Assembly: GCF_947502995.1 (NCBI RefSeq)
Contig: NZ_CANNBW010000014.1
Coordinates: 80,582 to 144,581 of the forward strand
Length of the DNA: 64,000 nt
Reading direction: 5' to 3'
Source: an uncultured Tenacibaculum sp.
GTDB lineage: Bacteria > Bacteroidota > Bacteroidia > Flavobacteriales > Flavobacteriaceae
The translations under genes and the position numbers were made by a program. Every line of letters starts with the position of its first letter. Within the stretch, counting starts at the first letter, position 1. Below, piece after piece: positions 1-8,453 of this stretch. The notes below the pieces were generated by a model. The model saw nothing but the letters and a program-made list of their open reading frames with translations. It was not told the origin of the DNA and searched no databases.

Positions 1-458
1 AGTTTAGTAATTTCACTAAGCATATTTTTAGGAACTATTCTAGGATCTTGAGGAACATATACTGCTCTTAGTTTTAAAATGGCAATAATTCCAATTAGCA
101 TTTCTAAAGAACGATGTGTATACAAACCTACTTTATCACCTCTTTTTATTCCTTTTTGTTTTAAGACTAAAGCAAGTATTGTGGCTTCATCATCAAGTTG
201 TTTGTAAGTGATACTTAAATTCCGAAATATAGCAGCAATATTTTCTGGTGTTTTTGATACCCAATACTCAAAAGCATGAATAACATTTTTGTATGGAGTA
301 TCGATTGCTGGAGCTATTCCATATTCAACAAATAAGTTTTGATCTTCGGATGATAGGTGTTTAATTTCCTCTAAATTAATCTGTTCTTGTCGTAGATTGA
401 TTTCTTCTTTTAAAGCCAAAGAGAAGTTATCATCATCATTGATAATTGATTTTTTCAT
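1..458 (-). CDS. NRPS-like amino-acid adenylation (AMP-binding) protein, 5' part only
   Basis: Only the first 152 codons are in the window; the gene runs off the left edge. Reading the minus strand from ATG at 458 gives a protein starting MKKSIINDDDNFSLALKEE. About 50 residues of leader are followed by the start of an adenylation domain: ITYKQLDDEA resembles core motif A1 (L-S-Y-x-E-L) and LKLRAVYVPQDP resembles core motif A2 (LKAGGAYVPIDP) of nonribosomal peptide synthetases. Such domains activate an amino or aryl acid as an acyl-adenylate. The A2 spacing and the VPQDP sequence favour an NRPS-type domain over a fatty acyl-CoA ligase, but the substrate code, carrier and condensation domains lie outside the window. 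It is divergent from the two-component genes at 623-2822, so shared control is possible. Confidence 0.75.
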   Translation of the reverse strand, partial: MKKSIINDDDNFSLALKEEINLRQEQINLEEIKHLSSEDQNLFVEYGIAPAIDTPYKNVIHAFEYWVSKTPENIAAIFRNLSITYKQLDDEATILALVLKQKGIKRGDKVGLYTHRSLEMLIGIIAILKLRAVYVPQDPRIVPKNMLSEITK

Positions 459-493
459 GATCTATTTTAATAAAGGTTAATACTAAAATTGAA

Positions 494-505
494 GAACTGC
501 AGTTC
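494..505. repeat. 12-bp perfect palindrome in the divergent intergenic region
   Basis: GAACTGCAGTTC is a perfect palindrome 36 bp upstream of the adenylation gene start. It sits within a looser inverted repeat (ATTGAA at 488-493 and TTCAAT at 503-508). It could be an operator or a small hairpin in the 5' leader of the minus-strand gene. The sequence alone does not decide which. Confidence 0.4.
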
Positions 506-532
506 AATTTTACAAGGACAAATAACTTTTTA

Positions 533-560
533 AAGTATCACAGAAGTATCACAGAAGTAT
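533..560. promoter_or_regulatory. Tandem 11-bp direct repeats, probable response-regulator binding site
   Basis: AAGTATCACAG occurs twice head to tail (533-543, 544-554), followed by a half copy AAGTAT (555-560). Direct repeats with an 11-bp period, one helical turn, are the known binding geometry of OmpR/PhoB-family regulators. A gene for such a regulator starts 62 bp downstream at 623. The site is also 75 bp upstream of the divergent adenylation gene, so one bound regulator could act on both promoters. This is inference from geometry and position. Confidence 0.55.
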
Positions 561-622
561 AAAATATATGTAACATTTTAATTTTTTTATATTAGCACAA
601 CCCCGAATAAATCTACTCTCAA

Positions 623-1348
623 ATGAAAAAAATATTAATTATAGATGATGATAAGTCAGTTTCAAATCTTTTAAAAATTAACATTTTAAATCATGGTTAT
701 GCTGCAGAATTAGCTTTTGATGGAGCTCAAGGACTTGATTTAGCAATAACTAATGAATATGCTTTAATTCTTTTAGATATTACTTTACCGAAACTCGATG
801 GAATTGAAGTTTGCAAAAGAATTCGTCAAAAAAAAGAAGTTCCAATTATCATGCTTACAGGAAAAACCGATGAACTAGATAAAGTTTTAACTTTAGAATT
901 AGGCGCAGATGATTATGTAACAAAACCATTTGGAATTAGGGAATTAATAGCTAGAATTAAAGCTGTTTTAAGACGTTACGAATACAATTTTAATTTAGAT
1001 ATAAACAAGACCTTGGTTTTTGATGATTTATCTATTAATATTCCTAAACGAATAGTTTATAAAAAGAATTCTAGAGTTAATCTTTCTCCAAAAGAATTTG
1101 ATTTATTGACTTTATTCGCAAATAATCCTGGTAAAATTTATAGTAGATCAACCCTTTTACAACTTGTATGGGGATATAATTTTAAAGGATATACGCATAC
1201 TGTAAATTCACATATAAATAGATTAAGAAGTAAAGTAGAGTACGATATGACTAATCCTAAATATATTTTAACAGAGTGGGGAATTGGTTATAAGTTTAAT
1301 GAATCATTAACATCCTATTTAGATGAGCAAATACCGATCGTTGTCTAA
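623..1348 (+). CDS. OmpR/PhoB-family response regulator
   Basis: A 241-residue cytoplasmic DNA-binding regulator. The receiver domain covers about residues 1-118, with the acidic pocket at D8-D10, the predicted phospho-acceptor D52 (LLLDITLP context) and the conserved lysine in the VTKPF motif. A C-terminal winged-helix domain follows, with NLSPKEFDLLTLF and VNSHINRLRSKVE typical of Trans_reg_C. It starts at an ATG preceded only by AT-rich leader. Its last 26 bases overlap the start of the histidine kinase gene in another frame, which implies translational coupling. Partner, signal and targets are not shown by the sequence; the 11-bp repeats upstream suggest autoregulation and possible control of the divergent adenylation gene. 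Confidence 0.95.
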   Translation: MKKILIIDDDKSVSNLLKINILNHGYAAELAFDGAQGLDLAITNEYALILLDITLPKLDGIEVCKRIRQKKEVPIIMLTGKTDELDKVLTLELGADDYVTKPFGIRELIARIKAVLRRYEYNFNLDINKTLVFDDLSINIPKRIVYKKNSRVNLSPKEFDLLTLFANNPGKIYSRSTLLQLVWGYNFKGYTHTVNSHINRLRSKVEYDMTNPKYILTEWGIGYKFNESLTSYLDEQIPIVV

Positions 1349-2822
1349 TAGGTTTGTAGTTAAATTAAGTATTTCTTTTTTACTTACCATTTTAATAATT
1401 GGTGTTATTTATATATCAGTTACTTTTTTTTTGTTAGACAAATTCTATAGTCAAACTACACAACGATTAAATGCTGATATAGCCAATCATTTAATAGATG
1501 AAAAATTTAAAAGTTCATCCCCTTTTTTAGAAAATGGAAATGTAAATATTCAATTATTTGATGATGTAATGCATGATATGATGGCTGTTAATAGAGCTAT
1601 TGAAGTGTATTTGTTAGATGAAAATGGATTTGTATTACATTCTGTTGTTCTTGATCACTCTGATGCTTCAGAAGAAATAAAACAAGTTGATTTAACACCG
1701 ATTCATAAATTCATAAATAATAAAGAAGAGTATATTTTAGGAAATGATCCTAAGAATATATCAGAAAAGAAGATTTTTTCAGCAGCGTCATTTGAAAGTA
1801 ACGGAAAAGTTGGCTACATATACATATTATTGGCTAGTCATGATTTTGAACAAGTTTGTAATAGTTTATTTAAATCTTATTTTTCCAAACTTACAACAAC
1901 TACTATTATAATAACAACCCTATTGTCTTTAGCGATAGGGTGTTTAAGTATATTTTTAATTTCTAAAAGTTTACTTATTATTATTCATCATGTGAATAAA
2001 TTCAAAGAAGGAAATTTACAAAGTAGGATACCAGAAAAATCTACTAGTAACTTATCAATTTTAGCTACAACATTTAATGAAATGGCAGATACCATTTCTT
2101 ATCATATAGAAGAAATAAAGTCAATAAATACATTTAAAAAAGAATTAATAGCTAATATTTCACATGATCTTAGAACGCCACTAACCATAATTAGAGGATA
2201 TGCAGAGACATTAAATGAAGATAAAATTTTAATTACTGATGAAAATAGACAAGAGTTCTTAAAAATTATAGAGAAAAGTACTTTAATATTATCAGATTTA
2301 GTAAATCAATTATATGAATACTCTAATTTAGACACAAAACGTTTACCGATAAAGAAAACGATTTTTAATTTACCACAATTAGTAGATGAAATAGCTAGTC
2401 GTTATGGTATGATATCAAAACAGAAGAAAGTTAACATACAAGTAGTTTGTAAACTCTATAAAAATCAATTTGTATTGGCAGATAAATTACTAATTGAAAG
2501 AGTAATTCAGAATATTTTGGATAATGCATTAAAGTTTACACCAAAATATGGAAATATAGTTTTACTGCTAGAAAATAATAAAGAACGAGCAGTTATAAGA
2601 ATTAAGGATTCTGGCTTGGGAATAACTAAGACAGAAATTGATTCTATTTTTGACAGATGGTATACTTCTGGAGATACAACTGAGAGTAAAGGTTTAGGTT
2701 TAGCTATTTCAAAAAAAATAATTGAATTGCATGGAACACATCTTATGATTTACTCAGAAGGAAAAAATAAAGGATCAGAATTTATGTTTTCGCTACCGAA
2801 TACTACAGAATTAATAAATTAA
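1323..2822 (+). CDS. Sensor histidine kinase, HAMP type
   Basis: A 499-residue membrane kinase, the likely partner of the overlapping response regulator. Two membrane segments (about residues 12-37 and 191-213) bracket a periplasmic sensor region of about 150 residues. A HAMP-like linker follows, then a HisKA domain with the H-box ISHDLRTPL (H281 as phospho-acceptor) and a HATPase domain with N-box ILDNALKF, G1 KDSGLGI and G2 KGLGLAISKKI. All residues needed for autophosphorylation appear present. The periplasmic part has no recognisable ligand domain. The stop lies 20 bp inside the 3' end of the convergent alanine dehydrogenase gene, so the two genes overlap tail to tail. Confidence 0.95.
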   Translation: MSKYRSLSNRFVVKLSISFLLTILIIGVIYISVTFFLLDKFYSQTTQRLNADIANHLIDEKFKSSSPFLENGNVNIQLFDDVMHDMMAVNRAIEVYLLDENGFVLHSVVLDHSDASEEIKQVDLTPIHKFINNKEEYILGNDPKNISEKKIFSAASFESNGKVGYIYILLASHDFEQVCNSLFKSYFSKLTTTTIIITTLLSLAIGCLSIFLISKSLLIIIHHVNKFKEGNLQSRIPEKSTSNLSILATTFNEMADTISYHIEEIKSINTFKKELIANISHDLRTPLTIIRGYAETLNEDKILITDENRQEFLKIIEKSTLILSDLVNQLYEYSNLDTKRLPIKKTIFNLPQLVDEIASRYGMISKQKKVNIQVVCKLYKNQFVLADKLLIERVIQNILDNALKFTPKYGNIVLLLENNKERAVIRIKDSGLGITKTEIDSIFDRWYTSGDTTESKGLGLAISKKIIELHGTHLMIYSEGKNKGSEFMFSLPNTTELIN

Positions 2823-3999
2823 TATCTCTAAAAGGAATATCAAACCAGTCACCAACCGTTTTATTAGTTAAAATTCCATGATAGAAATACATACCGTTAC
2901 GTAAACTTTTATCGAATCTAGCAGCATTTTCAAAACCACCTTCTTCAGCAATGTTTAATAGGTAAGGAGTTAAGATGTTACTAATAGAAACAGAAGCCGT
3001 TCTTGCGTATCTAGAAGGAATATTAGGAACACAATAATGAATAACGTCATGTTCTCTAAACGTAGGTTTGCTATGTGTAGTTACTCTAGAAGTTTCAAAA
3101 CAACCACCTCTATCGATACAAACATCAACAATAACTGCACCTATTTTCATTTGCTCTATCATAGTTTCAGTAACAATGATAGGAGATCTATCAACTCCTC
3201 TGATTGCACCAATGGCAACATCACAACGCATTAATGCTTTTAATAAAGACTTTGGTTGAACAGTAGATGTATAAATAGGTCCAGGAATGGCTTCTTGTAA
3301 TTTTCTTAATTTAGTAATAGAATTATCAAAAACTTTTATACGAGCACCTAAACCAATAGCAGCTTTTGCAGCTGATTTACCAACGGTTCCAGCCCCTAAA
3401 ATAACAACATCAGTAGGAGGAACACCACTTACATTTCCTAATAATAAACCATTTCCTCCATTTGCAGAAGACATTAATTCTGCTGCTATATGCATAGATG
3501 ATATTCCTGCAATTTCACTTAGTGATTTTAAAACAGGGTATACACCATCTTCATCTTTTATGTAATCGTAAGCTATAGCTGTAATTCTCTTTTTAGCTAA
3601 AGCTTCGAAGTATTTTTTATCTTGAGTTTTTAATTGTAAAGCAGAAATTAAAAATGATTGTGGATTCATTAATTTAATTTCGTCTAATGTTGGTGGTTCA
3701 ACTTTCACAACCAAATTACAAGCAAAAACTTCTTTTATATCATAAGATATTTTAGCACCAGCTTCAGAATATTCTCTGTCTGTATAATTAGTACCTTCTC
3801 CAGCGTTATTTTCAACAACAACTCTATGGCCATGTGCTACTAAAGCGGCAACAGCATCGGGTGTTAAACTAATTCTCTTTTCTTCTAATCTGGTTTCTTT
3901 AGGTAACCCTATGAATAACTCTCCTTTTTGCTTTTTAATTTCTAGCATTTCAGGTTGAGGAAGTAGTTGTTCTTTAGTAAATGGTGTGATAGAACTCAT
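2803..3999 (-). CDS. ald: Alanine dehydrogenase (AlaDh/PNT family)
   Basis: A 398-residue NAD-dependent dehydrogenase expected to interconvert L-alanine and pyruvate plus ammonia. The N-terminal AlaDh/PNT domain has the family signature GLPKETRLEEKRISLTPD. The C-terminal Rossmann domain has the nucleotide-binding loop VVILGAGTVGKSAA. The length fits single-chain alanine dehydrogenase; the membrane segments of a complete transhydrogenase are absent. An alternative is a transhydrogenase alpha-like protein, but there is no pntB nearby. Its stop is followed closely on the same strand by no gene; upstream on the same strand are tsaE (4 bp away) and porX, so the three may be one transcript. Confidence 0.85.
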   Translation of the reverse strand: MSSITPFTKEQLLPQPEMLEIKKQKGELFIGLPKETRLEEKRISLTPDAVAALVAHGHRVVVENNAGEGTNYTDREYSEAGAKISYDIKEVFACNLVVKVEPPTLDEIKLMNPQSFLISALQLKTQDKKYFEALAKKRITAIAYDYIKDEDGVYPVLKSLSEIAGISSMHIAAELMSSANGGNGLLLGNVSGVPPTDVVILGAGTVGKSAAKAAIGLGARIKVFDNSITKLRKLQEAIPGPIYTSTVQPKSLLKALMRCDVAIGAIRGVDRSPIIVTETMIEQMKIGAVIVDVCIDRGGCFETSRVTTHSKPTFREHDVIHYCVPNIPSRYARTASVSISNILTPYLLNIAEEGGFENAARFDKSLRNGMYFYHGILTNKTVGDWFDIPFRDINLLIL

Positions 4000-4003
4000 T
4001 AAT

Positions 4004-4411
4004 TTAGTTAAGTTGAATGTTTCTTAGATTATCGTCGGCTAATGTGATTGTTACTTTACTAGCATTTAAAGGTAATAAATTTTTAATATTATCAGGCCAT
4101 TCTATTAAACACCAATGACCTGAATCAAAATATTCTTCTACACCAATATCTAAGGCTTCTTCTTCATGGTTTATTCTATAAAAATCAAAATGATAAATGA
4201 TGTCATCTGTTGTTGTATGATATTCATTTACTAAAGAAAAAGTAGGAGAACTAATAATATCATTGCTTCCTAAAACTCTACATACTTCTTTAATAAGTGT
4301 AGTTTTTCCTACTCCCATTTCACCATTAAACAGTAAAATTTTATGTTTTGAATTGCTAATTAGTTCTTTAGCAATTATTTCAATTTCTTCTAATGAATAA
4401 TTTTTATTCAT
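4004..4411 (-). CDS. tsaE: tRNA threonylcarbamoyladenosine biosynthesis ATPase TsaE
   Basis: A 135-residue P-loop ATPase that works with TsaB and TsaD to add threonylcarbamoyl to A37 of ANN-reading tRNAs. The Walker A motif GEMGVGKTT lies near residue 30, followed by the family motif SSPTFSLVNEY and the Walker B-like DFYRI. The length is typical. It sits 3 bp after porX and 4 bp before alanine dehydrogenase on the same strand, so translation is probably coupled. Confidence 0.95.
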   Translation of the reverse strand: MNKNYSLEEIEIIAKELISNSKHKILLFNGEMGVGKTTLIKEVCRVLGSNDIISSPTFSLVNEYHTTTDDIIYHFDFYRINHEEEALDIGVEEYFDSGHWCLIEWPDNIKNLLPLNASKVTITLADDNLRNIQLN

Positions 4412-4414
4412 AAA

Positions 4415-5962
4415 CTATTTAGAATTATATATAGCGCAAGGTATAATAATTTCTTCTAATGAAATACCTCCGTGTTGATATGTATTTCTGTAATATTTTA
4501 CAAAGTGGTTAAAGTTGTTTGGATATGCAAAAAACAAATCTTCTTTAGTGAAAATAAAAGGGCTATTTATAGATACACTTGGTAGAAAAATATCTCTTGG
4601 ATTTTTAACTTCATAAACATCTTTGTTCTCATAACTTAAACTTCTACCTGTTTTATATCTTAAGTTAGAACTGATATTTTTATCTCCAATTACTTTTGTA
4701 GGTGTATTACAGTTAATTGTTCCATGATCGGTAGTAATAATAAGTTTTTGTCCTAATTCTTTTGCTTTCTGAATAATAGAAAGTAATGGAGAATTTTTAA
4801 ACCAACTAACAGTTAAAGATCTGTAGGCTTTATCATCACCAACTAATTCTTTTATTACTTCCATTTCAGTTTTAGCATGAGAAAGCATATCAACGAAATT
4901 ATATACTACGACAGTCAGATCATTATTTTTTGTAGCATTATAATTTTCTTCTAAATCTTTTCCGTTTTTAAGAGAAGTAATCTTAAAATATTCGTGTTTA
5001 ATGTTTAAGTTTAATCGCTTAATTTGTTCGGTTAAAAATTCATTTTCAAATAAATTTTTTCCACCTTCATCTGTATCGTTTTTCCAGTATTTAGGATGTC
5101 TTTTTTCCATTTCAGAAGGCATAAGACCTGAGAAAATAGCATTACGGGCATACTGTGTTGCGGTAGGTAGTATACTAAAATAAGAATGTTCAGTTTCTTT
5201 TCTATAGAAATTATTAATGTAAGGTTCTAACACTCTAAACTGATCATATCTTAAATTATCAATTACGACAACAAGTAGTCCTTGCTCTTTACTTAAATTA
5301 GGAACAATAAGATCCTTAAACAGTGTATGCGACATTGTTGGTTTGTCGTCACTAGTTAACCAATCTTCATAATTCTTTTTTATGAATTTAAAAAAATGAG
5401 TGTTTGCTTCAGATTTTTGGCTTTCTAAGATTTCTAAAAGATTAGAGTCATCTATGTTTTCTAATTCTAATTCCCAGTGAATTAGTCTTTTATATAGGTT
5501 AATCCACTCTTGATAAGAATTTACCATAGATAAATCCATAGATATTTTTCTAAACTCTTGCTGATAATTTAAAGTTGTTTTCTCAGTAACTAATCTAGAA
5601 TGATCTAAATTCTTTTTTAAACTCAATAATATTTGGTTCGGATTAACAGGTTTTATCAAGTAATCGGCAATTTTAGAACCAATAGCTTCTTCCATTATAT
5701 ACTCTTCCTCACTTTTAGTAATCATAACTACCGGAAGATTAGCTCTTTTTTGCTTAATTAGATTTAATGCATCTAAACCAGAAATACCTGGCATATTTTC
5801 ATCTAAAAAAACGATATCAAAATTCATATCATCTACTAAATCAACAGCATCAGTTCCATTCGTACATGTAGTAACTTTATAATTCTTTTTCTCCAAGAAT
5901 AATATATGAGGTTTTAATAAATCTATTTCGTCATCTACCCAAAGGATATCAATTTTTCTCAT
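4415..5962 (-). CDS. porX: PorX, response regulator with PglZ domain controlling type IX secretion
   Basis: A 515-residue two-domain regulator. Residues 1-125 form a CheY-like receiver with acidic residues D10/D11, predicted phospho-acceptor D54 (VFLDENMPG) and the IKPVNP lysine motif. Residues from about 205 to the end form a PglZ/alkaline-phosphatase-fold domain with metal-binding features such as VVVIDNLRYDQF, TTDHGTIN and HGGISLEEIIIP. In Porphyromonas gingivalis, PorX and its kinase PorY control type IX secretion genes through the sigma factor SigP. No DNA-binding domain is present, consistent with that family. The predicted type IX substrate at 27842-29989 shows the pathway is likely active here. 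It is the first gene of a minus-strand group with tsaE. Confidence 0.95.
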   Translation of the reverse strand: MRKIDILWVDDEIDLLKPHILFLEKKNYKVTTCTNGTDAVDLVDDMNFDIVFLDENMPGISGLDALNLIKQKRANLPVVMITKSEEEYIMEEAIGSKIADYLIKPVNPNQILLSLKKNLDHSRLVTEKTTLNYQQEFRKISMDLSMVNSYQEWINLYKRLIHWELELENIDDSNLLEILESQKSEANTHFFKFIKKNYEDWLTSDDKPTMSHTLFKDLIVPNLSKEQGLLVVVIDNLRYDQFRVLEPYINNFYRKETEHSYFSILPTATQYARNAIFSGLMPSEMEKRHPKYWKNDTDEGGKNLFENEFLTEQIKRLNLNIKHEYFKITSLKNGKDLEENYNATKNNDLTVVVYNFVDMLSHAKTEMEVIKELVGDDKAYRSLTVSWFKNSPLLSIIQKAKELGQKLIITTDHGTINCNTPTKVIGDKNISSNLRYKTGRSLSYENKDVYEVKNPRDIFLPSVSINSPFIFTKEDLFFAYPNNFNHFVKYYRNTYQHGGISLEEIIIPCAIYNSK

Positions 5963-6089
5963 AAGATTAATTTATTATCAAAGAACGATCAAATTAAATC
6001 TTTAGTGTCGCATAAAAAAATAAAAAACTCTTAAAATTTTAGATATTTATGTTTTTGTTGTTCGTAAATAAGCATTGTTTATATTTACA

Positions 6090-6097
6090 TACTTTTG
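6090..6097 (+). promoter_or_regulatory. -7 promoter box for the HD phosphohydrolase gene
   Basis: TACTTTTG is a perfect match to the Bacteroidetes -7 consensus TAnnTTTG. It would start transcription near 6102, giving a leader of about 27 nt before the TTG start codon at 6129. The -33 TTG is not at ideal spacing. Confidence 0.6.
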
Positions 6098-6128
6098 TTC
6101 AACACATTAAAAAAGAAAACACAACATA

Positions 6129-7367
6129 TTGAGTAAGTCTAAAACTAACAAGCTAAAAATACTTAACGATCCTATTTACGGATTAGTTTCTATCCCCAAT
6201 TCCTTAATTTTTGATATTATCGAACATCGATATTTCCAAAGATTAAGGCGAATTACTCAAATGGGACTTACAAATTTAGTTTATCCAGGTGCTAATCATA
6301 CACGATTTCATCATGCAATAGGGTGTATGCATTTAATGCAAAAAGCAATTCAAGCATTAAGATCTAAGAATATTGAAATCTCTGAAGATGAAGCAGTGGC
6401 TTTATGTATTGCTATTTTATTACATGACATAGGACATGGAGCTTTTTCACATGCTTTAGAATACAGTATTGTAAATGAAATAACTCATGAAGAGATTTCG
6501 TTACTCTTTATGAAAGCATTAAACAAAGAGTTTAAAGGAAAATTAAGTTTAGCTATAGAGATTTTTGAAGGTAAATACGAAAGAACCTTTTTTCATCAAT
6601 TAATATCAAGTCAGTTAGATATTGATCGATTAGATTATTTACAACGTGATAGCTTTTATACAGGAGTTGCAGAAGGAAATATTTCTTCTGATCGATTGAT
6701 AGCTATGATGAATGTAAAAAATGATGAACTTGTTATAGAAGAAAAAGGAATTTATTCTGTAGAAAAATTTTTAATAGCTAGAAGACTAATGTATTGGCAA
6801 GTTTACCTTCACAAAACGTCTTTATCTGCGGAAACATTATTAGTAAAGATTTTACAAAGAGCAAAAACTATAACAAAAGAAGGAAAAGATTTACCAGCGA
6901 ATAGCGCTTTAGATTATTTCTTAAAAGCACCAATTAATAAAGGAAACTTTAATGTTGAGACTTTAGAAATGTTTGCTAAACTTGATGATTATGATGTATT
7001 GTCAGCAATAAAAGAGTGGTGTGATAACGATGATTTTGTACTTTCTAAATTATCACAAATGTTAGTAAATAGAAAGTTACTGAAGTTAGATTTACAGAGT
7101 AAACCTTTTTATGAAAAATATAAAAATAAAGTTCAAGCTAAAGTAAAGAAGAAGTTAGGTGATCGAGAAAGTGATTTATCTTGTTTCGTTTTTGAAGATA
7201 CGGTTTCAAATCAAGCTTATAATAAATCTATTCCGATTAAAATATTAACAAAAAAAGGAAAGCTAAAAGATATCGCTAAAGCTTCCGACAATTTAAACAT
7301 AGAAACATTAGCTGTTCCTGTGGTTAAATACTTTTATTGTTATCCAAAGAATTTTGCTTTGATCTAG
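6129..7367 (+). CDS. HD-domain phosphohydrolase (dGTPase-like)
   Basis: A 412-residue soluble metal-dependent phosphohydrolase of the HD superfamily, related to dNTP triphosphohydrolases such as SAMHD1. Metal ligands are visible in RFHHAIGCMHL, the signature HDIGHGAFSHAL near residue 98, and LDIDRLDYLQRD. The probable reaction is hydrolysis of a deoxynucleoside triphosphate; the exact substrate is not shown. The start is a TTG at 6129: no ATG lies upstream in frame, and the next ATG would remove the conserved NDPIYG start of the fold. It runs into the lpxD promoter region 46 bp downstream. Confidence 0.85.
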   Translation: MSKSKTNKLKILNDPIYGLVSIPNSLIFDIIEHRYFQRLRRITQMGLTNLVYPGANHTRFHHAIGCMHLMQKAIQALRSKNIEISEDEAVALCIAILLHDIGHGAFSHALEYSIVNEITHEEISLLFMKALNKEFKGKLSLAIEIFEGKYERTFFHQLISSQLDIDRLDYLQRDSFYTGVAEGNISSDRLIAMMNVKNDELVIEEKGIYSVEKFLIARRLMYWQVYLHKTSLSAETLLVKILQRAKTITKEGKDLPANSALDYFLKAPINKGNFNVETLEMFAKLDDYDVLSAIKEWCDNDDFVLSKLSQMLVNRKLLKLDLQSKPFYEKYKNKVQAKVKKKLGDRESDLSCFVFEDTVSNQAYNKSIPIKILTKKGKLKDIAKASDNLNIETLAVPVVKYFYCYPKNFALI

Positions 7368-7398
7368 ATCAACAGATTAAAACTAAACAAAAAATAAT

Positions 7399-7406
7399 TA
7401 CTTTTG
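7399..7406 (+). promoter_or_regulatory. -7 promoter box immediately in front of lpxD
   Basis: TACTTTTG perfectly matches TAnnTTTG and its last base is only 7 nt before the ATG at 7413. Transcription would start at or next to the start codon, giving a leaderless or nearly leaderless mRNA. The upstream in-frame TTG at 7404 is part of this box and is therefore not taken as the start. Confidence 0.6.
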
Positions 7407-7412
7407 CACCTA

Positions 7413-8453
7413 ATGAAGTTTACAGCAAAACAGATCGCAGATATTTTACAAGGTGAGATTGAAGGAAATACGGAGGAGACAGTATTTGAACTTGCGAAAA
7501 TTGAAGAAGCTCAAAAGGGTTCTTTAACCTTTTTAGCTAACCCAAAATACGAACCATATATATATACTACATCAGCTTCAATAGCTATTGTAAGTAAAAA
7601 ATTTATAGCTGAAAAGACTGTTTCATCTACTTTAATTAGAGTAAATGATCCATATCAATCATTTTCAACGTTATTAGAATATTACAATCAAGTAAAAAAT
7701 AATAAAGTTGGTAGAGAAAATCCTATTTACGTTTCAAGTTCTGCCTCTATAGGTAGCAATGAGTATATAGGTGCATTTGTGTATATCGGAGAGAATGTAA
7801 CTATTGGAAATAATGTGAAAATTTATCCTAATAGTTATATAGGTGATAATGTGAAAATTGGTGATAATTCAACAATTTTTTCAGGAGTAAAAGTTTATTC
7901 TGAATCTGTGATAGGAAAAGGTTGTAAAATTCATTCAGGAACTGTTGTAGGTTCAGACGGTTTTGGATTTACACCAGATGAAAATGGTATATACAAAGCA
8001 GTTCCACAAATTGGGAACGTAATAATAGAAGATTATGTAGACATAGGAGCGAATTGTACTATAGATAGAGCTACTTTAGGATCTACAATTATAAAATCAG
8101 GAGTGAAACTAGACAATCAAATACAAGTTGCTCACAATGTAGAAATTGGTAAAAATACTGTAATGGCTTCTCAATCGGGAGTTGCAGGTTCTACAAAAAT
8201 TGGGGAAAACTGTATGATAGGTGGTCAAGTAGGTATTGTTGGACATATTACAATTGGTAATAATGTTAAAATACAAGCACAATCTGGTATTGGAAGAAAT
8301 TTAAAAGACGGAGATGTAGTACAAGGATCACCTGCAATAGGGTATTCAGACTTTAATAAGTCATATGTTTATTTTAAAAATTTACCAAAAATAGTATCAA
8401 CCGTAAATAAACTAGAAAAAGAGTACAAGGCTCAACAAAACCAAAATGAGTAA
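7413..8453 (+). CDS. lpxD: UDP-3-O-(3-hydroxyacyl)glucosamine N-acyltransferase
   Basis: A 346-residue LpxD that N-acylates UDP-3-O-acyl-glucosamine, the third step of lipid A synthesis, in the cytoplasm as a trimer. The N-terminal uridine-binding domain begins MKFTAKQIADILQGE. It is followed by a left-handed beta-helix of hexapeptide repeats (for example IGNNVKIYPNSYIGDN) with the catalytic-histidine region VAHNVEIGKNTVMASQ and a C-terminal helix. The start at 7413 is chosen over an upstream TTG that lies in the promoter box. It is the first gene of lpxD-lpxC/fabZ-lpxA and overlaps the next gene by 8 bp. Confidence 0.95.
   Translation: MKFTAKQIADILQGEIEGNTEETVFELAKIEEAQKGSLTFLANPKYEPYIYTTSASIAIVSKKFIAEKTVSSTLIRVNDPYQSFSTLLEYYNQVKNNKVGRENPIYVSSSASIGSNEYIGAFVYIGENVTIGNNVKIYPNSYIGDNVKIGDNSTIFSGVKVYSESVIGKGCKIHSGTVVGSDGFGFTPDENGIYKAVPQIGNVIIEDYVDIGANCTIDRATLGSTIIKSGVKLDNQIQVAHNVEIGKNTVMASQSGVAGSTKIGENCMIGGQVGIVGHITIGNNVKIQAQSGIGRNLKDGDVVQGSPAIGYSDFNKSYVYFKNLPKIVSTVNKLEKEYKAQQNQNE

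Noticed and set aside
3037..3565. Three plus-strand frames of 60-90 codons opposite alanine dehydrogenase
   Set aside because: They lie wholly inside a well-supported gene on the other strand, have no family sequence and no promoter.
7404..7412. TTG start for lpxD, and similar TTG starts at 21163, 35322, 40005 and 52778
   Set aside because: Each of these TTG codons lies in or overlaps a perfect TAnnTTTG promoter box, so it is unlikely to be translated.
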